Shown here in pieces: positions 34,909 through 46,607 of a stretch of 64,000 nucleotides of DNA. The DNA lies in the NCBI GenBank assembly GCA_018065085.1, contig JAGHUA010000002.1, positions 61,724 to 125,723 on the forward strand, given 5' to 3'. A program made the position numbers and the translations under genes. Under the pieces are notes generated by a model, which saw only the letters and a program-made list of their open reading frames with translations, did not search any database and had not been told where the DNA came from. The first letter of the stretch is position 1. Every line of letters starts with the position of its first letter. Origin of the DNA: Candidatus Liminaster caballi (GTDB lineage Bacteria; Bacteroidota; Bacteroidia; Bacteroidales; UBA3663).

Positions 34909-37347
34909 TTATGGTTTAACTTTGATTTTTACGCTGGTGTCCTTCAGTCCGGGCGATGTGAGACGGAGAGTCACCGTTCCTTCCTTGCCAGTGGTCTGGA
35001 TGTAGGCCAGAAGACGTCCATGGAAGACGTGCTGGGTGTCGGTGTGGAGATTGCCCATGTCTGAGTTGTCGGAGTTCTCAAGTCCGAGCAGACGGGCAGG
35101 ACCCTCGACGTGGCATGTGACGGCATTGCGTGCATCCTTGACGATGTGCCCGTCCTTGTCGGTCACCTCGATGATGACATGAGCAACATGCGACTGACCG
35201 GCAGGGAGTCGTTCGACATCGACCGTGGCTTGCAATGAGCTGGCATCGGTCGATGTGTGAATGCAGTAGCTGGTCACGGCCTTGCCATCGTTGTCGCACG
35301 CCTCGGCCATTAAGTGTCCTGGCTGATAATCGACGTCCCAATGGATGATGCCTGACTTCGGATCGGGTTTGCGCAGTTCGCCGACCTGCTTGCCATTGAG
35401 CATCAGACGAGCCTGAGGCTGATTGGTATAGCAGACAACACGCACGCGCTGGTTGTGGTTATAGTTCCATGTGTCGAAAGCCTCGGCTGACAGACGGAGC
35501 TGATGTCCGCGCTGATCGTTGCGACGTGGACGGTCGATGTAGGTGCCGATGTAGCAGACGGGATTGTCGCACCAGAGTGCGGCACGGAAATGTCCGCGTG
35601 GTTTGGGGAAAGAACCGAAATCGAGCAGGCCTGTGTGAAGTCCGCGCGACGGCCATTTGCCTGACTCGCCAAGATAGTCGGTGCCAGTCCAGATGAACTG
35701 TCCGAAGATGAACTCTTTGTCGCGCACGGCACACCAGGCGTCATAGCCTACGCCGTTCTCCGATCCGTAGATGATGCGGGTAGGGTAGGTGGCATGATCT
35801 GTGTCATAGCGTTTCTCGGTGTAGTTATAGCCAACGACATCGACGGCATCGGGATATTCGGTCTCATTGCTCATCACGACTCCGGCCAAAGCACCGGTCA
35901 CAGGACGCGAGGTATCGACATTGCGCACGCATGTGGCAAGGCGTCGGGCAATCTTTCCGATGCGTTCGGCATTAGGACGTTTAGGGTCGTAGCCACCGAA
36001 TATAGGCTGACTGAAAGCTGAGTCCTTGCCATTGAGCACGGGATGAGAATATGGGTCGTTAGGATAATCGACTTCGTTGCCGATGCTCCAAAGGATGATG
36101 GACGGATGATTGCGGTCGCGGCGCACCATGTCGGTCACATCGCGGTCGATCCACTCCTCGAAGAAGTCGTAGGTGCCATCGAACGACGGTTCTCCGACGT
36201 TCCAGCCCTTCACCCATTTGCGTTTAGGAAATTCCCACTCGTCAGAAGCCTCGTCCATGACAAGGAGTCCGAGCTGGTCGCACAGATCATAGAGCACAGG
36301 CGCCTGAGGGTTGTGGGCGCAGCGGATGGCATTGGCGCCAATGGCCTTGAGTGCCGTGAGACGGCGACGCCAGACGTCTTCAGGAACGACGGCTCCGAGT
36401 ATGCCGGCATCGTGGTGCAGACACACGCCCTTGACCTTCATCCAGCGGCCGTTGAGCGCAAATCCCTTGTCGGCATTGAACTCCAGCTGGCGAAGACCGA
36501 CGGTGACATCGGTCTCATCCACCTTGCTGAGATTCCTGATGAGCTCGACGTGCAAGGTATAGAGATACGGACTGTCAAGATCCCAACGCTTAGGATTTTG
36601 GACCTTCAGTTCGAACTTCACCTTTCGGTCAGGGAGTCCGACCAAGATATTGTTAGCCTTTGCCACCACCTTGCCATTGGCATCGCGTAGCTGGGCATTG
36701 ATGCTTACCTGTTTTTCAATGACTCCATCATACGAGGTCTCAACCTCGATGGTGGCCTCGTCGTCGGTCAGCGAGGTGCAGACATAGCCGGTGCCCCATT
36801 GGGTGAGATGGTCGCGGTGACTGTCGATCAGCCACACGTCGCGGTAGATGCCCGAACCGGTGTACCAGCGCGAATCGGCATGACGACTGTGATCGACACG
36901 CACGGCAATGACGTTGTCGCCGTCGGTGAGGTACGGGGTCATATCGTAGCAGAACGAAGCGAAACCGCTCGGGCGACGGCCAAGCAGATGTCCGTTGAGA
37001 TAGACCTCAGAACGGTTATAGACGCCTTCGAAATAGATATATTGCTTGCGTGACGGGTTGCGTTGGAGCGTGAAATGCTTACGGTACCATCCGATGCCGC
37101 CAGGCAGATAGCCCGTGCAGCTGGCAAGGTCGGGTGATGGGGTGGCCTCGATGGACCAGTCATGAGGAAGTGTGACCTGACGCCATGTGGCATCGGCAGG
37201 ATAGTCGGAATGAGATGCAAGAGAGTCGTCGGCAAGGGTGAACAGCCAGCCTTCGTTCCAAAGACTGGAGTTGCCGAATGAGACCTGTGCCTTGCTGACC
37301 GAGCAGAGACACAGCAGGATAAGGGTTGTAATCGAAAATGTTTTCAT
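34909..37347 (-). CDS. Glycoside hydrolase family 2 beta-galactosidase, secreted
   Basis: Signal peptide MKTFSITTLILLCLCSVSKA; WRQVTLPHDWS, GGIGWYRKHF, GVCLHHDAGILG, RDRNHPSIILWSIGNEVD, YGSENGVGYD. Confidence 0.93.
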   Translation of the reverse strand: MKTFSITTLILLCLCSVSKAQVSFGNSSLWNEGWLFTLADDSLASHSDYPADATWRQVTLPHDWSIEATPSPDLASCTGYLPGGIGWYRKHFTLQRNPSRKQYIYFEGVYNRSEVYLNGHLLGRRPSGFASFCYDMTPYLTDGDNVIAVRVDHSRHADSRWYTGSGIYRDVWLIDSHRDHLTQWGTGYVCTSLTDDEATIEVETSYDGVIEKQVSINAQLRDANGKVVAKANNILVGLPDRKVKFELKVQNPKRWDLDSPYLYTLHVELIRNLSKVDETDVTVGLRQLEFNADKGFALNGRWMKVKGVCLHHDAGILGAVVPEDVWRRRLTALKAIGANAIRCAHNPQAPVLYDLCDQLGLLVMDEASDEWEFPKRKWVKGWNVGEPSFDGTYDFFEEWIDRDVTDMVRRDRNHPSIILWSIGNEVDYPNDPYSHPVLNGKDSAFSQPIFGGYDPKRPNAERIGKIARRLATCVRNVDTSRPVTGALAGVVMSNETEYPDAVDVVGYNYTEKRYDTDHATYPTRIIYGSENGVGYDAWCAVRDKEFIFGQFIWTGTDYLGESGKWPSRGLHTGLLDFGSFPKPRGHFRAALWCDNPVCYIGTYIDRPRRNDQRGHQLRLSAEAFDTWNYNHNQRVRVVCYTNQPQARLMLNGKQVGELRKPDPKSGIIHWDVDYQPGHLMAEACDNDGKAVTSYCIHTSTDASSLQATVDVERLPAGQSHVAHVIIEVTDKDGHIVKDARNAVTCHVEGPARLLGLENSDNSDMGNLHTDTQHVFHGRLLAYIQTTGKEGTVTLRLTSPGLKDTSVKIKVKP

Positions 37348-37371
37348 GTCGAACTTGAGTAATGTTATTAT

Positions 37372-37401
37372 AAAACAAAAACCCTTGGAAAAGTCCAAAG
37401 G
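37372..37401 (-). terminator. Terminator downstream of tRNA-Glu
   Basis: Minus strand CCTTTGGA-cttt-TCCAAGG-GTTTTTGTTTT. Confidence 0.75.
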
Positions 37402-37411
37402 TTTTGTTTTG

Positions 37412-37483
37412 TAGCGCCTACGAGACTCGAACTCGTGTACCCGGCGTGAGAGGCCGGTATCCTAACCGCTAGATGAAAGCGCC
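37412..37483 (-). tRNA. tRNA-Glu (anticodon CTC)
   Basis: Minus strand GGCGCTTTCATCTAGCGGTTAGGATACCGGCCTCTCACGCCGGGTACACGAGTTCGAGTCTCGTAGGCGCTA folds as a cloverleaf; anticodon loop CTCTCAC. Confidence 0.93.
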
Positions 37484-37661
37484 ATATTAGGTTGCTTTTC
37501 TGTTTTTAAGCGGTGCAAAGATAAGGGTATTTTTTTTATTGACCAAATTTTTTTGCAACTTTTTTTGAAATTTATTGCATTTTTGTTGATATTGTAAGAA
37601 AAAAGCACTATCTTTGCACGCAGAAACCACAAAAAACGACGTTGCGACGTGAAAAAATAAT

Positions 37662-38723
37662 ATGAAAATGATAACAGAAGCAATTGAGAGAACTATCGAC
37701 CAAAACCTCATCGAGGCTGCACGCAATCTGATTGACCGTTATAATAATATAGTGGTATGTACGCACATGTCGCCCGACGGTGATGCTGTGGGTTCGAGTC
37801 TTGCCATGGTCGGCTACCTGCGCAAGAAGGGTAAGAATGCAGTGGTGATATATAACGATATGCCGGGCGATAACCTGCGTTTCATTCCGGGCATTGCCAA
37901 TGAGATGGTCTATGACCCGCAATGCCAGCCTGCCAACAACACGAGGGAAGAGGCTGAGAAGGCCGTGAAGGAAGCGGAATGTTTCGTGATCACTGACCTG
38001 AATGTGCCAAGCCGTCTGGGTGACCTCGGTTCGGTGGTTATGGCTTCGCAGGCTCCGAAGATTCTCATCGACCATCATCTCAACCCAAGCGAGACGGATT
38101 TCGATGTGGTGATCTCCCACCCGGAGGCATCGGCTGCCAGCGAACTGGTCTATAGCTTCATCCTGCAGATGGGCGACGATGCTTTGGTGGATAAGACCAT
38201 CGCCACGCAGATATATAGCGGCATGATGACCGACACGGGTCAGTTTGTGTTTGCCAGCAACCGTCCGCAGGTCTATATGATCGTGGCCCGACTGTTGCAG
38301 GAGGACTTCAACAAGGAGCAGCTTCACCGTGATCTCGTGCTTGAACCTGAACGACGCACAAGACTCAAGGGCTTCGTGCTGCAACAGAAACTTCAGATCG
38401 TGCGTGAACATAAGGCTGCGTATTTCAGCCTCAGCAAGGCCGAACTGAAACGATTCAACCATCAGAAGGGCGACTCGGAGGGTTTCGTCAACATGCCATT
38501 GGACATCAGCGGCATTATGGTGAGCGCTTTCTTCCGCGAGGAAAAGAATATTATCAAGGTTTCGCTTAGGTCGAAGGGCGAGTATCCGGTCAATCTGCTG
38601 GCCCAGAAATTCTACCACGGAGGCGGACACAGAAATGCGGCTGGAGGCGAATTTTTAGGCACTTTGGAGCAAGCTGAGCAACTTTTTGTTAAAGCTTTGC
38701 CTATTTTCGATAAATTTCTTTAA
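37662..38723 (+). CDS. nrnA: DHH/DHHA1 bifunctional oligoribonuclease/PAP phosphatase
   Basis: VVCTHMSPDGDAVGSSLAM, ILIDHHLNP, GMMTDTGQFVFA, GGGHRNAAGG. Confidence 0.9.
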   Translation: MKMITEAIERTIDQNLIEAARNLIDRYNNIVVCTHMSPDGDAVGSSLAMVGYLRKKGKNAVVIYNDMPGDNLRFIPGIANEMVYDPQCQPANNTREEAEKAVKEAECFVITDLNVPSRLGDLGSVVMASQAPKILIDHHLNPSETDFDVVISHPEASAASELVYSFILQMGDDALVDKTIATQIYSGMMTDTGQFVFASNRPQVYMIVARLLQEDFNKEQLHRDLVLEPERRTRLKGFVLQQKLQIVREHKAAYFSLSKAELKRFNHQKGDSEGFVNMPLDISGIMVSAFFREEKNIIKVSLRSKGEYPVNLLAQKFYHGGGHRNAAGGEFLGTLEQAEQLFVKALPIFDKFL

Positions 38724-38800
38724 ATTTATTGGGGCGTAAAGATATTTTTTTGTATCTTTGCGCCCGTATTTTATTGCGCCCGTATATTTTTTTGTACTAA

Positions 38801-39559
38801 ATGAATAAACTGTTCTACACAATTGCGGCTTTCGTGCTGCTTTGCATATTCTCAACATCGTGCCGCGACACGGAAACATACGCCGACCTCGTTGACAACG
38901 AGAAGGCATACATTGGCGACTGGATCAAATATCACCCTTACGGTGGCGATTTCGGCAGCATCTCGTCAAGGGACGATGACTGGGTGAACTCGGTGACCAA
39001 AAAGGTGCTTACCGACAGTATCCATCCTGAAAAACTCGGCATCGAGCTGAATAAATGGTACAGCCTCTCGGACGGCGACTTCAAACGTCTCTATTTCTGC
39101 ATCCGCAACTGGGGCGACGGCCTGGACACAACCCGACAGAAGGGGCAGACTCCGACAGACGAGGAATATGAAAAGGCTATGCGCAACAAGAAGAAGTTCT
39201 ATAACGGACGTAACATCCTGGTGCGCTTCGACAGCCTCTATCTGCTCAACGACTTCAACTACGACCAGCCTGACAAGAACAGCAAGATTGACAACCTCGA
39301 TCCGTTGAGCTTCCTGATTATCTACAACTGGAATCCAAATTACTACTCATCGACATATTATGGATACCAGTACGGTTCGGGTTCGAACTATGAATGCACA
39401 AGCGGCGGTCTTGGCTTCCCTGTGCGTTTCCTTTGGGAAGACAGCGAGGTGTCGCTCATCTGTCCGTTCTCGCTTGTAGAAACCCAATATTCAAGTTATT
39501 ACTATACTTTCTACTACGGCATCGTTCGATACACAAGACCGAACTATCTGCCACAATAA
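38801..39559 (+). CDS. DUF4827-type lipoprotein
   Basis: Lipobox FSTSC; RDTETYADLVDNEKAYIGDWI. Confidence 0.75.
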   Translation: MNKLFYTIAAFVLLCIFSTSCRDTETYADLVDNEKAYIGDWIKYHPYGGDFGSISSRDDDWVNSVTKKVLTDSIHPEKLGIELNKWYSLSDGDFKRLYFCIRNWGDGLDTTRQKGQTPTDEEYEKAMRNKKKFYNGRNILVRFDSLYLLNDFNYDQPDKNSKIDNLDPLSFLIIYNWNPNYYSSTYYGYQYGSGSNYECTSGGLGFPVRFLWEDSEVSLICPFSLVETQYSSYYYTFYYGIVRYTRPNYLPQ

Positions 39560-39569
39560 AGTTATCAGA

Positions 39570-40982
39570 ATGTCACTCATTAAATCTATTTCGGGCATCC
39601 GTGGTACTATCGGAGGCCTCCAGGGCGAGGGTTTGAACCCGCTCGACATTGTGAAGTTTACAGCTGCCTACGCCACCGTGATCCGTGAGAAGATCGGCGA
39701 GAGCAAGCGTGGAAAAATCGTTGTTGGACGTGATGCCCGTCTTTCGGGCGAGATGCTCTACCAGTGTGTGTCGGGCACTCTCATCGGCATGGGCTTCGAT
39801 GTAGTGAACATCGGACTCGCCACAACTCCTACAACCGAGATCGCCGTGACTGCAGAGAAGGCCGACGGTGGCCTTATCCTTACTGCCAGCCATAACCCAA
39901 TACAGTGGAATGCCCTGAAGCTGCTCAACAACGAGGGCGAGTTCTTCGATAAGGCTACAGGCGAGCGTGTGCTTGCCATTGCCGAAAGCGCAGACTTCTC
40001 GTTTGCTCCAGTCGATAAGCTTGGTCATGTGACCGAGAAGGATTATACCAACTATCACATCCAGGAGGTGCTGAAACTGAAGCTCGTCGATGCTGCTGCT
40101 ATCCGTAAGGCTGGCTTCAGCGTTATGATCGACTGTGTGAACTCTGTCGGCGGCATCGTGATTCCTGCTCTGCTCAATGCACTCGGCGTTAAACAGATTC
40201 ACCAGCTTAACTGCACTCCTAACGGTCAGTTCGCACATACTCCTGAGCCAATCCCACAGAATCTGACCCAGATTTCAGGCGAGATGAAGAAGGGTAAGGC
40301 TGATGTAGGCTTTGTGGTTGACCCTGACGTCGATCGTCTGGCTCTCATCTGCGAGGACGGCGAGATGTTCGGCGAGGAATATACCCTCGTATCGTGTGCC
40401 GACTACGTTTTGCAGCATACTCCGGGCAACACATGCTCTAACCTGTCATCAAGCCGAGCTCTGCGCGATGTGACCCGTGCCCGTGGCGGTGTCTATAATG
40501 CTGCTGCCGTTGGCGAGGTTAATGTTGTCACTAAGATGAAGGACACTCACGCTGTGATCGGCGGTGAGGGCAATGGCGGTGTGATCTACCCAGAGCTCCA
40601 CTATGGCCGCGACGCTTTGGTGGGCATCGCTCTCTTCCTCACCAACCTCGCGCACCTTCGCCAGCAGACTCCAGGTCTGACCGTAAGCCAGCTGCGTGCC
40701 ACATACCCTCCTTACTGCATTGCCAAGCAGCGCATCGACCTGACTCCGGATATCGACATCGATAAGCTTCTCAACACAGTCAAGACTGAGTATGCCAAGC
40801 AGCCTGACACCGAGATTACTGACATCGACGGTGTGAAGATCGATTTCCCTGACCGCTGGGTTCACCTGCGTAAGTCGAACACCGAACCTATCATCCGTGT
40901 TTATGCTGAGGCTGCCACTGAGGAACTTGCCCAGCAGACTGCCGACAGCGTTATGGCTGAGGTTATCAAAATGAAAGGCTAA
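39570..40982 (+). CDS. glmM: Phosphoglucosamine mutase
   Basis: ISGIRGTIGG, GGLILTASHNPIQWNALK, DPDVDRLALI, GGEGNGGVIYP, RKSNTEPIIRVYAEA. Confidence 0.9.
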   Translation: MSLIKSISGIRGTIGGLQGEGLNPLDIVKFTAAYATVIREKIGESKRGKIVVGRDARLSGEMLYQCVSGTLIGMGFDVVNIGLATTPTTEIAVTAEKADGGLILTASHNPIQWNALKLLNNEGEFFDKATGERVLAIAESADFSFAPVDKLGHVTEKDYTNYHIQEVLKLKLVDAAAIRKAGFSVMIDCVNSVGGIVIPALLNALGVKQIHQLNCTPNGQFAHTPEPIPQNLTQISGEMKKGKADVGFVVDPDVDRLALICEDGEMFGEEYTLVSCADYVLQHTPGNTCSNLSSSRALRDVTRARGGVYNAAAVGEVNVVTKMKDTHAVIGGEGNGGVIYPELHYGRDALVGIALFLTNLAHLRQQTPGLTVSQLRATYPPYCIAKQRIDLTPDIDIDKLLNTVKTEYAKQPDTEITDIDGVKIDFPDRWVHLRKSNTEPIIRVYAEAATEELAQQTADSVMAEVIKMKG

Positions 40983-40995
40983 AAAAATCAAAATT

Positions 40996-42735
40996 GTGAA
41001 AAATTCTGCTATCATAGCCATGGCATTTGCTGCTTTAGGCCTTGCTTCATGTTCCACCAAACCGGCTGAAGCCGATTTGGTGGTTCTTTATACCACTGAT
41101 GTCCATGGTTCTTGCCTTGGCTTTGATTTTAAGTACAACGCGCCTGCCAAGACAAGTCTGGCAAACGTCTATACATACGTGAATGAGGTGCGTGCCGAAA
41201 ATCCGTCATCTACTCTGCTGTTCGATACGGGCGACTTCCTGCAGGGCCAGCCTTCCATCTATTATTATAACTTTGTAGATACGACAGACACTCATATATG
41301 CGCGCGTGTATATAATTATATGAGATATGATGCGCTCGGCGTGGGCAATCATGACATCGAACCGGGTGAGGACGTCTATTCCCGTCGTCTGCCTTCACAG
41401 TTCGAGATGCCTTGGCTTTGTGCCAATGCCATCGACCAGCGTACGGGCAAGCCGATGTTCCAGCCATACGCCGTGTTCGAGCGTCAGGGTCTGAAGATTG
41501 CCGTGCTTGGTCTGATCACACCGAATATCCACGCATGGCTGCCTAAGGCTTTGTGGCCGAATCTTGAATTCCAGGATATGGTGGAATGCGCTCAGAAATG
41601 GGTGCCTGTCATTCAGAAGAAGGAGCAGCCTGATCTTCTCATCGGCCTTTTCCATGCCGGTGGCGACTATACGGTCAATGGCAATGACATGGATACATAC
41701 TGCAATGAGAACGGTTCCGTTCCTGCTGCCGTGAAGGTTCCAGGCTTCGACTTCTGTCTGCTTGGTCATGATCATCAGATCCGTGACTTCGAGGTGATCA
41801 ACGTGGCAGGCGATACCGTTGCAATGCTCGATGCTCAGACTGCTGCTCGTAAGGTGGGCCGTGTGGATATCCACTTCAGCCGCAAGGACGATGGCTCATA
41901 TCGCAAGACTATCAAGAAGACTCTCGTCGATATGTATGACTATGAACCGGATTCGCTGTTCAATGCCGAGTTCCAGCAGGTTGTCGATGAGGTGAATGCC
42001 TATGTCGATGCTCCTGTCGGTGAGTTGACCGGCGATTTGCGAGGCATTGACGCCATGTTCGGTGAGTCGGAATTTATGTCGCTCATTCATGAGGCCCAGC
42101 TCTGGGCAACGAATGCCGATGTGTCGTTTGCCGCCATTCTCTCGCCTCACGATGAGGTGAAAGCCGGCACTATCACCATGCGCCATCTCTTCACGCTCTA
42201 TAAGTACGAGAATCTGCTCTTCACCATCGGTATGACTGCCGATGAGATCCGTCGATATCTTGAATACGGCTATTCGATGCAGTTTGAGACTATGCATTCG
42301 CCTTCTGACCATGTGCTCGCCTTCCAGGAAGGCACAAACCGTCTGAAGGGTATGACGTTCAACTATACGTCGCTGGCAGGTATGCGATATGTGGTGGATC
42401 TGACCAAACCGATTGGCCAGCGTGTGCGTCTCGTGAGCATGAGCGACGGTTCGCCTATCGACGAAAGCCGTCTCTATACCGTGGCAATCAATAGCTACCA
42501 GTATTCCGGTGGCGGAAACTTCGTTACCTCGGGTTTGGGCTGGGACAAGGCTACGCTCCTTGACCGTACCATTGACACAACGCCCATCGACGTGCGCCGA
42601 TATGTGGCTAACTACATACGCGAGAAGCAGACCATTGTTCCTGCTAAGCGTGGCGATTGGACGATGATGCCCGAGAAGTGGATAAACGAGGCTCGCCAGC
42701 GTGACCTCGACTATATGAGCGCCACACAGCGCTAA
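40996..42735 (+). CDS. Bifunctional metallophosphatase/5'-nucleotidase lipoprotein
   Basis: LYTTDVHGS, DTGDFLQGQP, GVGNHDIEPG, LLGHDHQ, AINSYQYSGGGNF. Confidence 0.92.
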   Translation: MKNSAIIAMAFAALGLASCSTKPAEADLVVLYTTDVHGSCLGFDFKYNAPAKTSLANVYTYVNEVRAENPSSTLLFDTGDFLQGQPSIYYYNFVDTTDTHICARVYNYMRYDALGVGNHDIEPGEDVYSRRLPSQFEMPWLCANAIDQRTGKPMFQPYAVFERQGLKIAVLGLITPNIHAWLPKALWPNLEFQDMVECAQKWVPVIQKKEQPDLLIGLFHAGGDYTVNGNDMDTYCNENGSVPAAVKVPGFDFCLLGHDHQIRDFEVINVAGDTVAMLDAQTAARKVGRVDIHFSRKDDGSYRKTIKKTLVDMYDYEPDSLFNAEFQQVVDEVNAYVDAPVGELTGDLRGIDAMFGESEFMSLIHEAQLWATNADVSFAAILSPHDEVKAGTITMRHLFTLYKYENLLFTIGMTADEIRRYLEYGYSMQFETMHSPSDHVLAFQEGTNRLKGMTFNYTSLAGMRYVVDLTKPIGQRVRLVSMSDGSPIDESRLYTVAINSYQYSGGGNFVTSGLGWDKATLLDRTIDTTPIDVRRYVANYIREKQTIVPAKRGDWTMMPEKWINEARQRDLDYMSATQR

Positions 42736-42742
42736 TCTCGAA

Positions 42743-44585
<1,843 letters not shown>

Positions 44586-44610
44586 TCGGCTTGACTCTAT
44601 GAAATTAGCC

Positions 44611-45306
44611 TCATTCTGAGACTGTCAGTCTGATGGCATTTATGTTCCGCTTGTCGTGTTGGTTCCCCTCACGGCGGGCGGAATAATAGTTTTCGTCGGT
44701 GAACGTACAGATGCCTGCGATGCGGATGTTATGGAGTTCGACGCCGGCATCCATGAGTACGTCTGTGTTGGCAATCCAGAGATCGAGATGATATTTCACG
44801 TCGTTTCCTTCGCTTTGACCATTGCAGCAATTACTTGCAGTGGGTTTGTCCTTCGTCCAGCAATGAGCGTCAAAGCCTGCCTCGATGAATGCGTCAATCA
44901 CTTCCTTGCCGACCTGGTATGAGTCATGGCAGATACATGGGCCGATAATGGCAATAAGGTCTGACGGCGAGGTGCCAAATCGTTCGGTCATCAGCTGGAT
45001 GGTCTTCTGTGAGATTCGGAGCACCGTGCTGCGCCATCCGCTGTGGACTGCGGCAACGACACGACGCACGGGATCGTAGAGCAACACCGGTACACAATCG
45101 GCAGTCCTCACGCCAATGGCACAGTCAGGCAACTGGGTGACAAAGGCATCGTATCCTTCCAGTTCTTCGCGTGTCGTGTCAGGCCGTTCGATGACGGCAA
45201 TATGGTCTTTGTGAATCTGATGTCCCTGGATGACGTGGTATGGAAGTTGGTCGTTGCGTCCGGCAGTAAAAGCCTCTGCGCCAGATCCGATGTGATAATA
45301 AAGCAT
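44611..45306 (-). CDS. Polyphenol oxidase/laccase-domain protein (YfiH/purine nucleoside phosphorylase type)
   Basis: IGVRTADCVPVLLYDP, AAVHSGWRSTVLRI, IGPCICHDSYQVG. Confidence 0.92.
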   Translation of the reverse strand: MLYYHIGSGAEAFTAGRNDQLPYHVIQGHQIHKDHIAVIERPDTTREELEGYDAFVTQLPDCAIGVRTADCVPVLLYDPVRRVVAAVHSGWRSTVLRISQKTIQLMTERFGTSPSDLIAIIGPCICHDSYQVGKEVIDAFIEAGFDAHCWTKDKPTASNCCNGQSEGNDVKYHLDLWIANTDVLMDAGVELHNIRIAGICTFTDENYYSARREGNQHDKRNINAIRLTVSE

Positions 45307-45446
45307 ACGAATTTTGATGAAAAAACTGCGATTTACGCTGCAAAGATACATATTTTACGGACAAGACAAAAGATTTTCGATGATTATTTGCAAGGATAAT
45401 TCAAAAAAGATTATCTTTGCACCGTTTTAAACCAAACCTGAAGACT

Positions 45447-46541
45447 ATGAGAAAGCTTTTTTTCATCCCAGCTTTGCTGGTAGCAGCATTATTCGCTGCA
45501 TGTTCACCTAAACAGAAACAGCAGGAGGCCGAGATCGTCGATCTGCCTCGTGCCGAAGTTGCTCCAACCGTCAAGGCCGCTGCCGAAGCAATGCTGGCAG
45601 AATCGGACAGCATTCCAGTCGTGACTTTCGAGAGCGTAATGGTGCTCAAACACGGCAAGGTTGTGTATGAGAACTGGATCAACGATGCCGCGCCAGACAA
45701 ACCGCACGTAATGTGGTCGGTCAGCAAGTCGTTTTGTGCCACTGCCGTCGGCATGGCCATCGACGAGGGCTTGATCAAACTTTCTGATCCTGTCATCAGT
45801 TTCTTCCCTGATCAGTTGCCTGCCGAGGTGTCTGACAATCTCAAGGCAATGACCGTGCGCGATCTGCTGACCATGAACTGCGGCCATGAGACAGAACCGA
45901 ACATCCGCGTCGTGGCTGCCGATATCGACAATAATCCTGATTGGATCAGCACATTCCTCGCTCATCCTGTAACAAAGCAGCCCGGTACTTGGTATTGCTA
46001 TAACAGCATCGGTACATTCATGCTTTCGGCTATCGTCCAGAAGGTGACAGGCCAGAAGGTCAATGATTATCTTACCACACGCCTTTGGGAACCACTCCAC
46101 ATCGAGACTCCGCTCTGGCAGGAGAATCCACAGGGCATCAACCTCGGTGGCTGGGGTTTGCATCTCAAGACCGAGGATATGGCTAAGTTCGGACAGCTTT
46201 TCCTCCAGAAGGGCAAGTGGAACGGCCAGCAGCTGGTAAGCGAGGCATGGGTCGAGGAGGCTTCGAAATATCAGGTTCCATCGGTTCCTGCCGGTACTCG
46301 TCCTGATGAGGTTGAGGCAAAGGGCTTGACCGAGGAAAACTGCGCTTGGATTCTTGGCTATGGCTATCAGATGTGGCGCTGCATCGACAATGCATATCGT
46401 GCCGACGGTGCTTTCGGTCAGTATATCTATGTATTGCCTGACCATGATGCAGTCATCGCCATCACCGCCAAATCTCAGGATCTTCAGGCCGAGGTTAACC
46501 TGATTTATAAGCATCTCTTCCCTGTGGTCGAGAATCTCTAA
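45447..46541 (+). CDS. Beta-lactamase-family serine hydrolase lipoprotein
   Basis: LFAACS lipobox; VMWSVSKSFCATAVG (SxxK); GTWYCYNSIGTFML. Confidence 0.88.
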   Translation: MRKLFFIPALLVAALFAACSPKQKQQEAEIVDLPRAEVAPTVKAAAEAMLAESDSIPVVTFESVMVLKHGKVVYENWINDAAPDKPHVMWSVSKSFCATAVGMAIDEGLIKLSDPVISFFPDQLPAEVSDNLKAMTVRDLLTMNCGHETEPNIRVVAADIDNNPDWISTFLAHPVTKQPGTWYCYNSIGTFMLSAIVQKVTGQKVNDYLTTRLWEPLHIETPLWQENPQGINLGGWGLHLKTEDMAKFGQLFLQKGKWNGQQLVSEAWVEEASKYQVPSVPAGTRPDEVEAKGLTEENCAWILGYGYQMWRCIDNAYRADGAFGQYIYVLPDHDAVIAITAKSQDLQAEVNLIYKHLFPVVENL

Positions 46542-46607
46542 GTCTTTTTGTTAATCGCGATTAACCAAATCTCGATAATCCGAAAATAACCCCAAAACAG
46601 AAAAAAC

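Noticed and set aside
37412-37483. tRNA-Glu as an integration site for the accessory block
   Set aside because: The tRNA is separated from the block by the TRIC and beta-galactosidase genes and no duplicated tRNA 3' fragment was seen.
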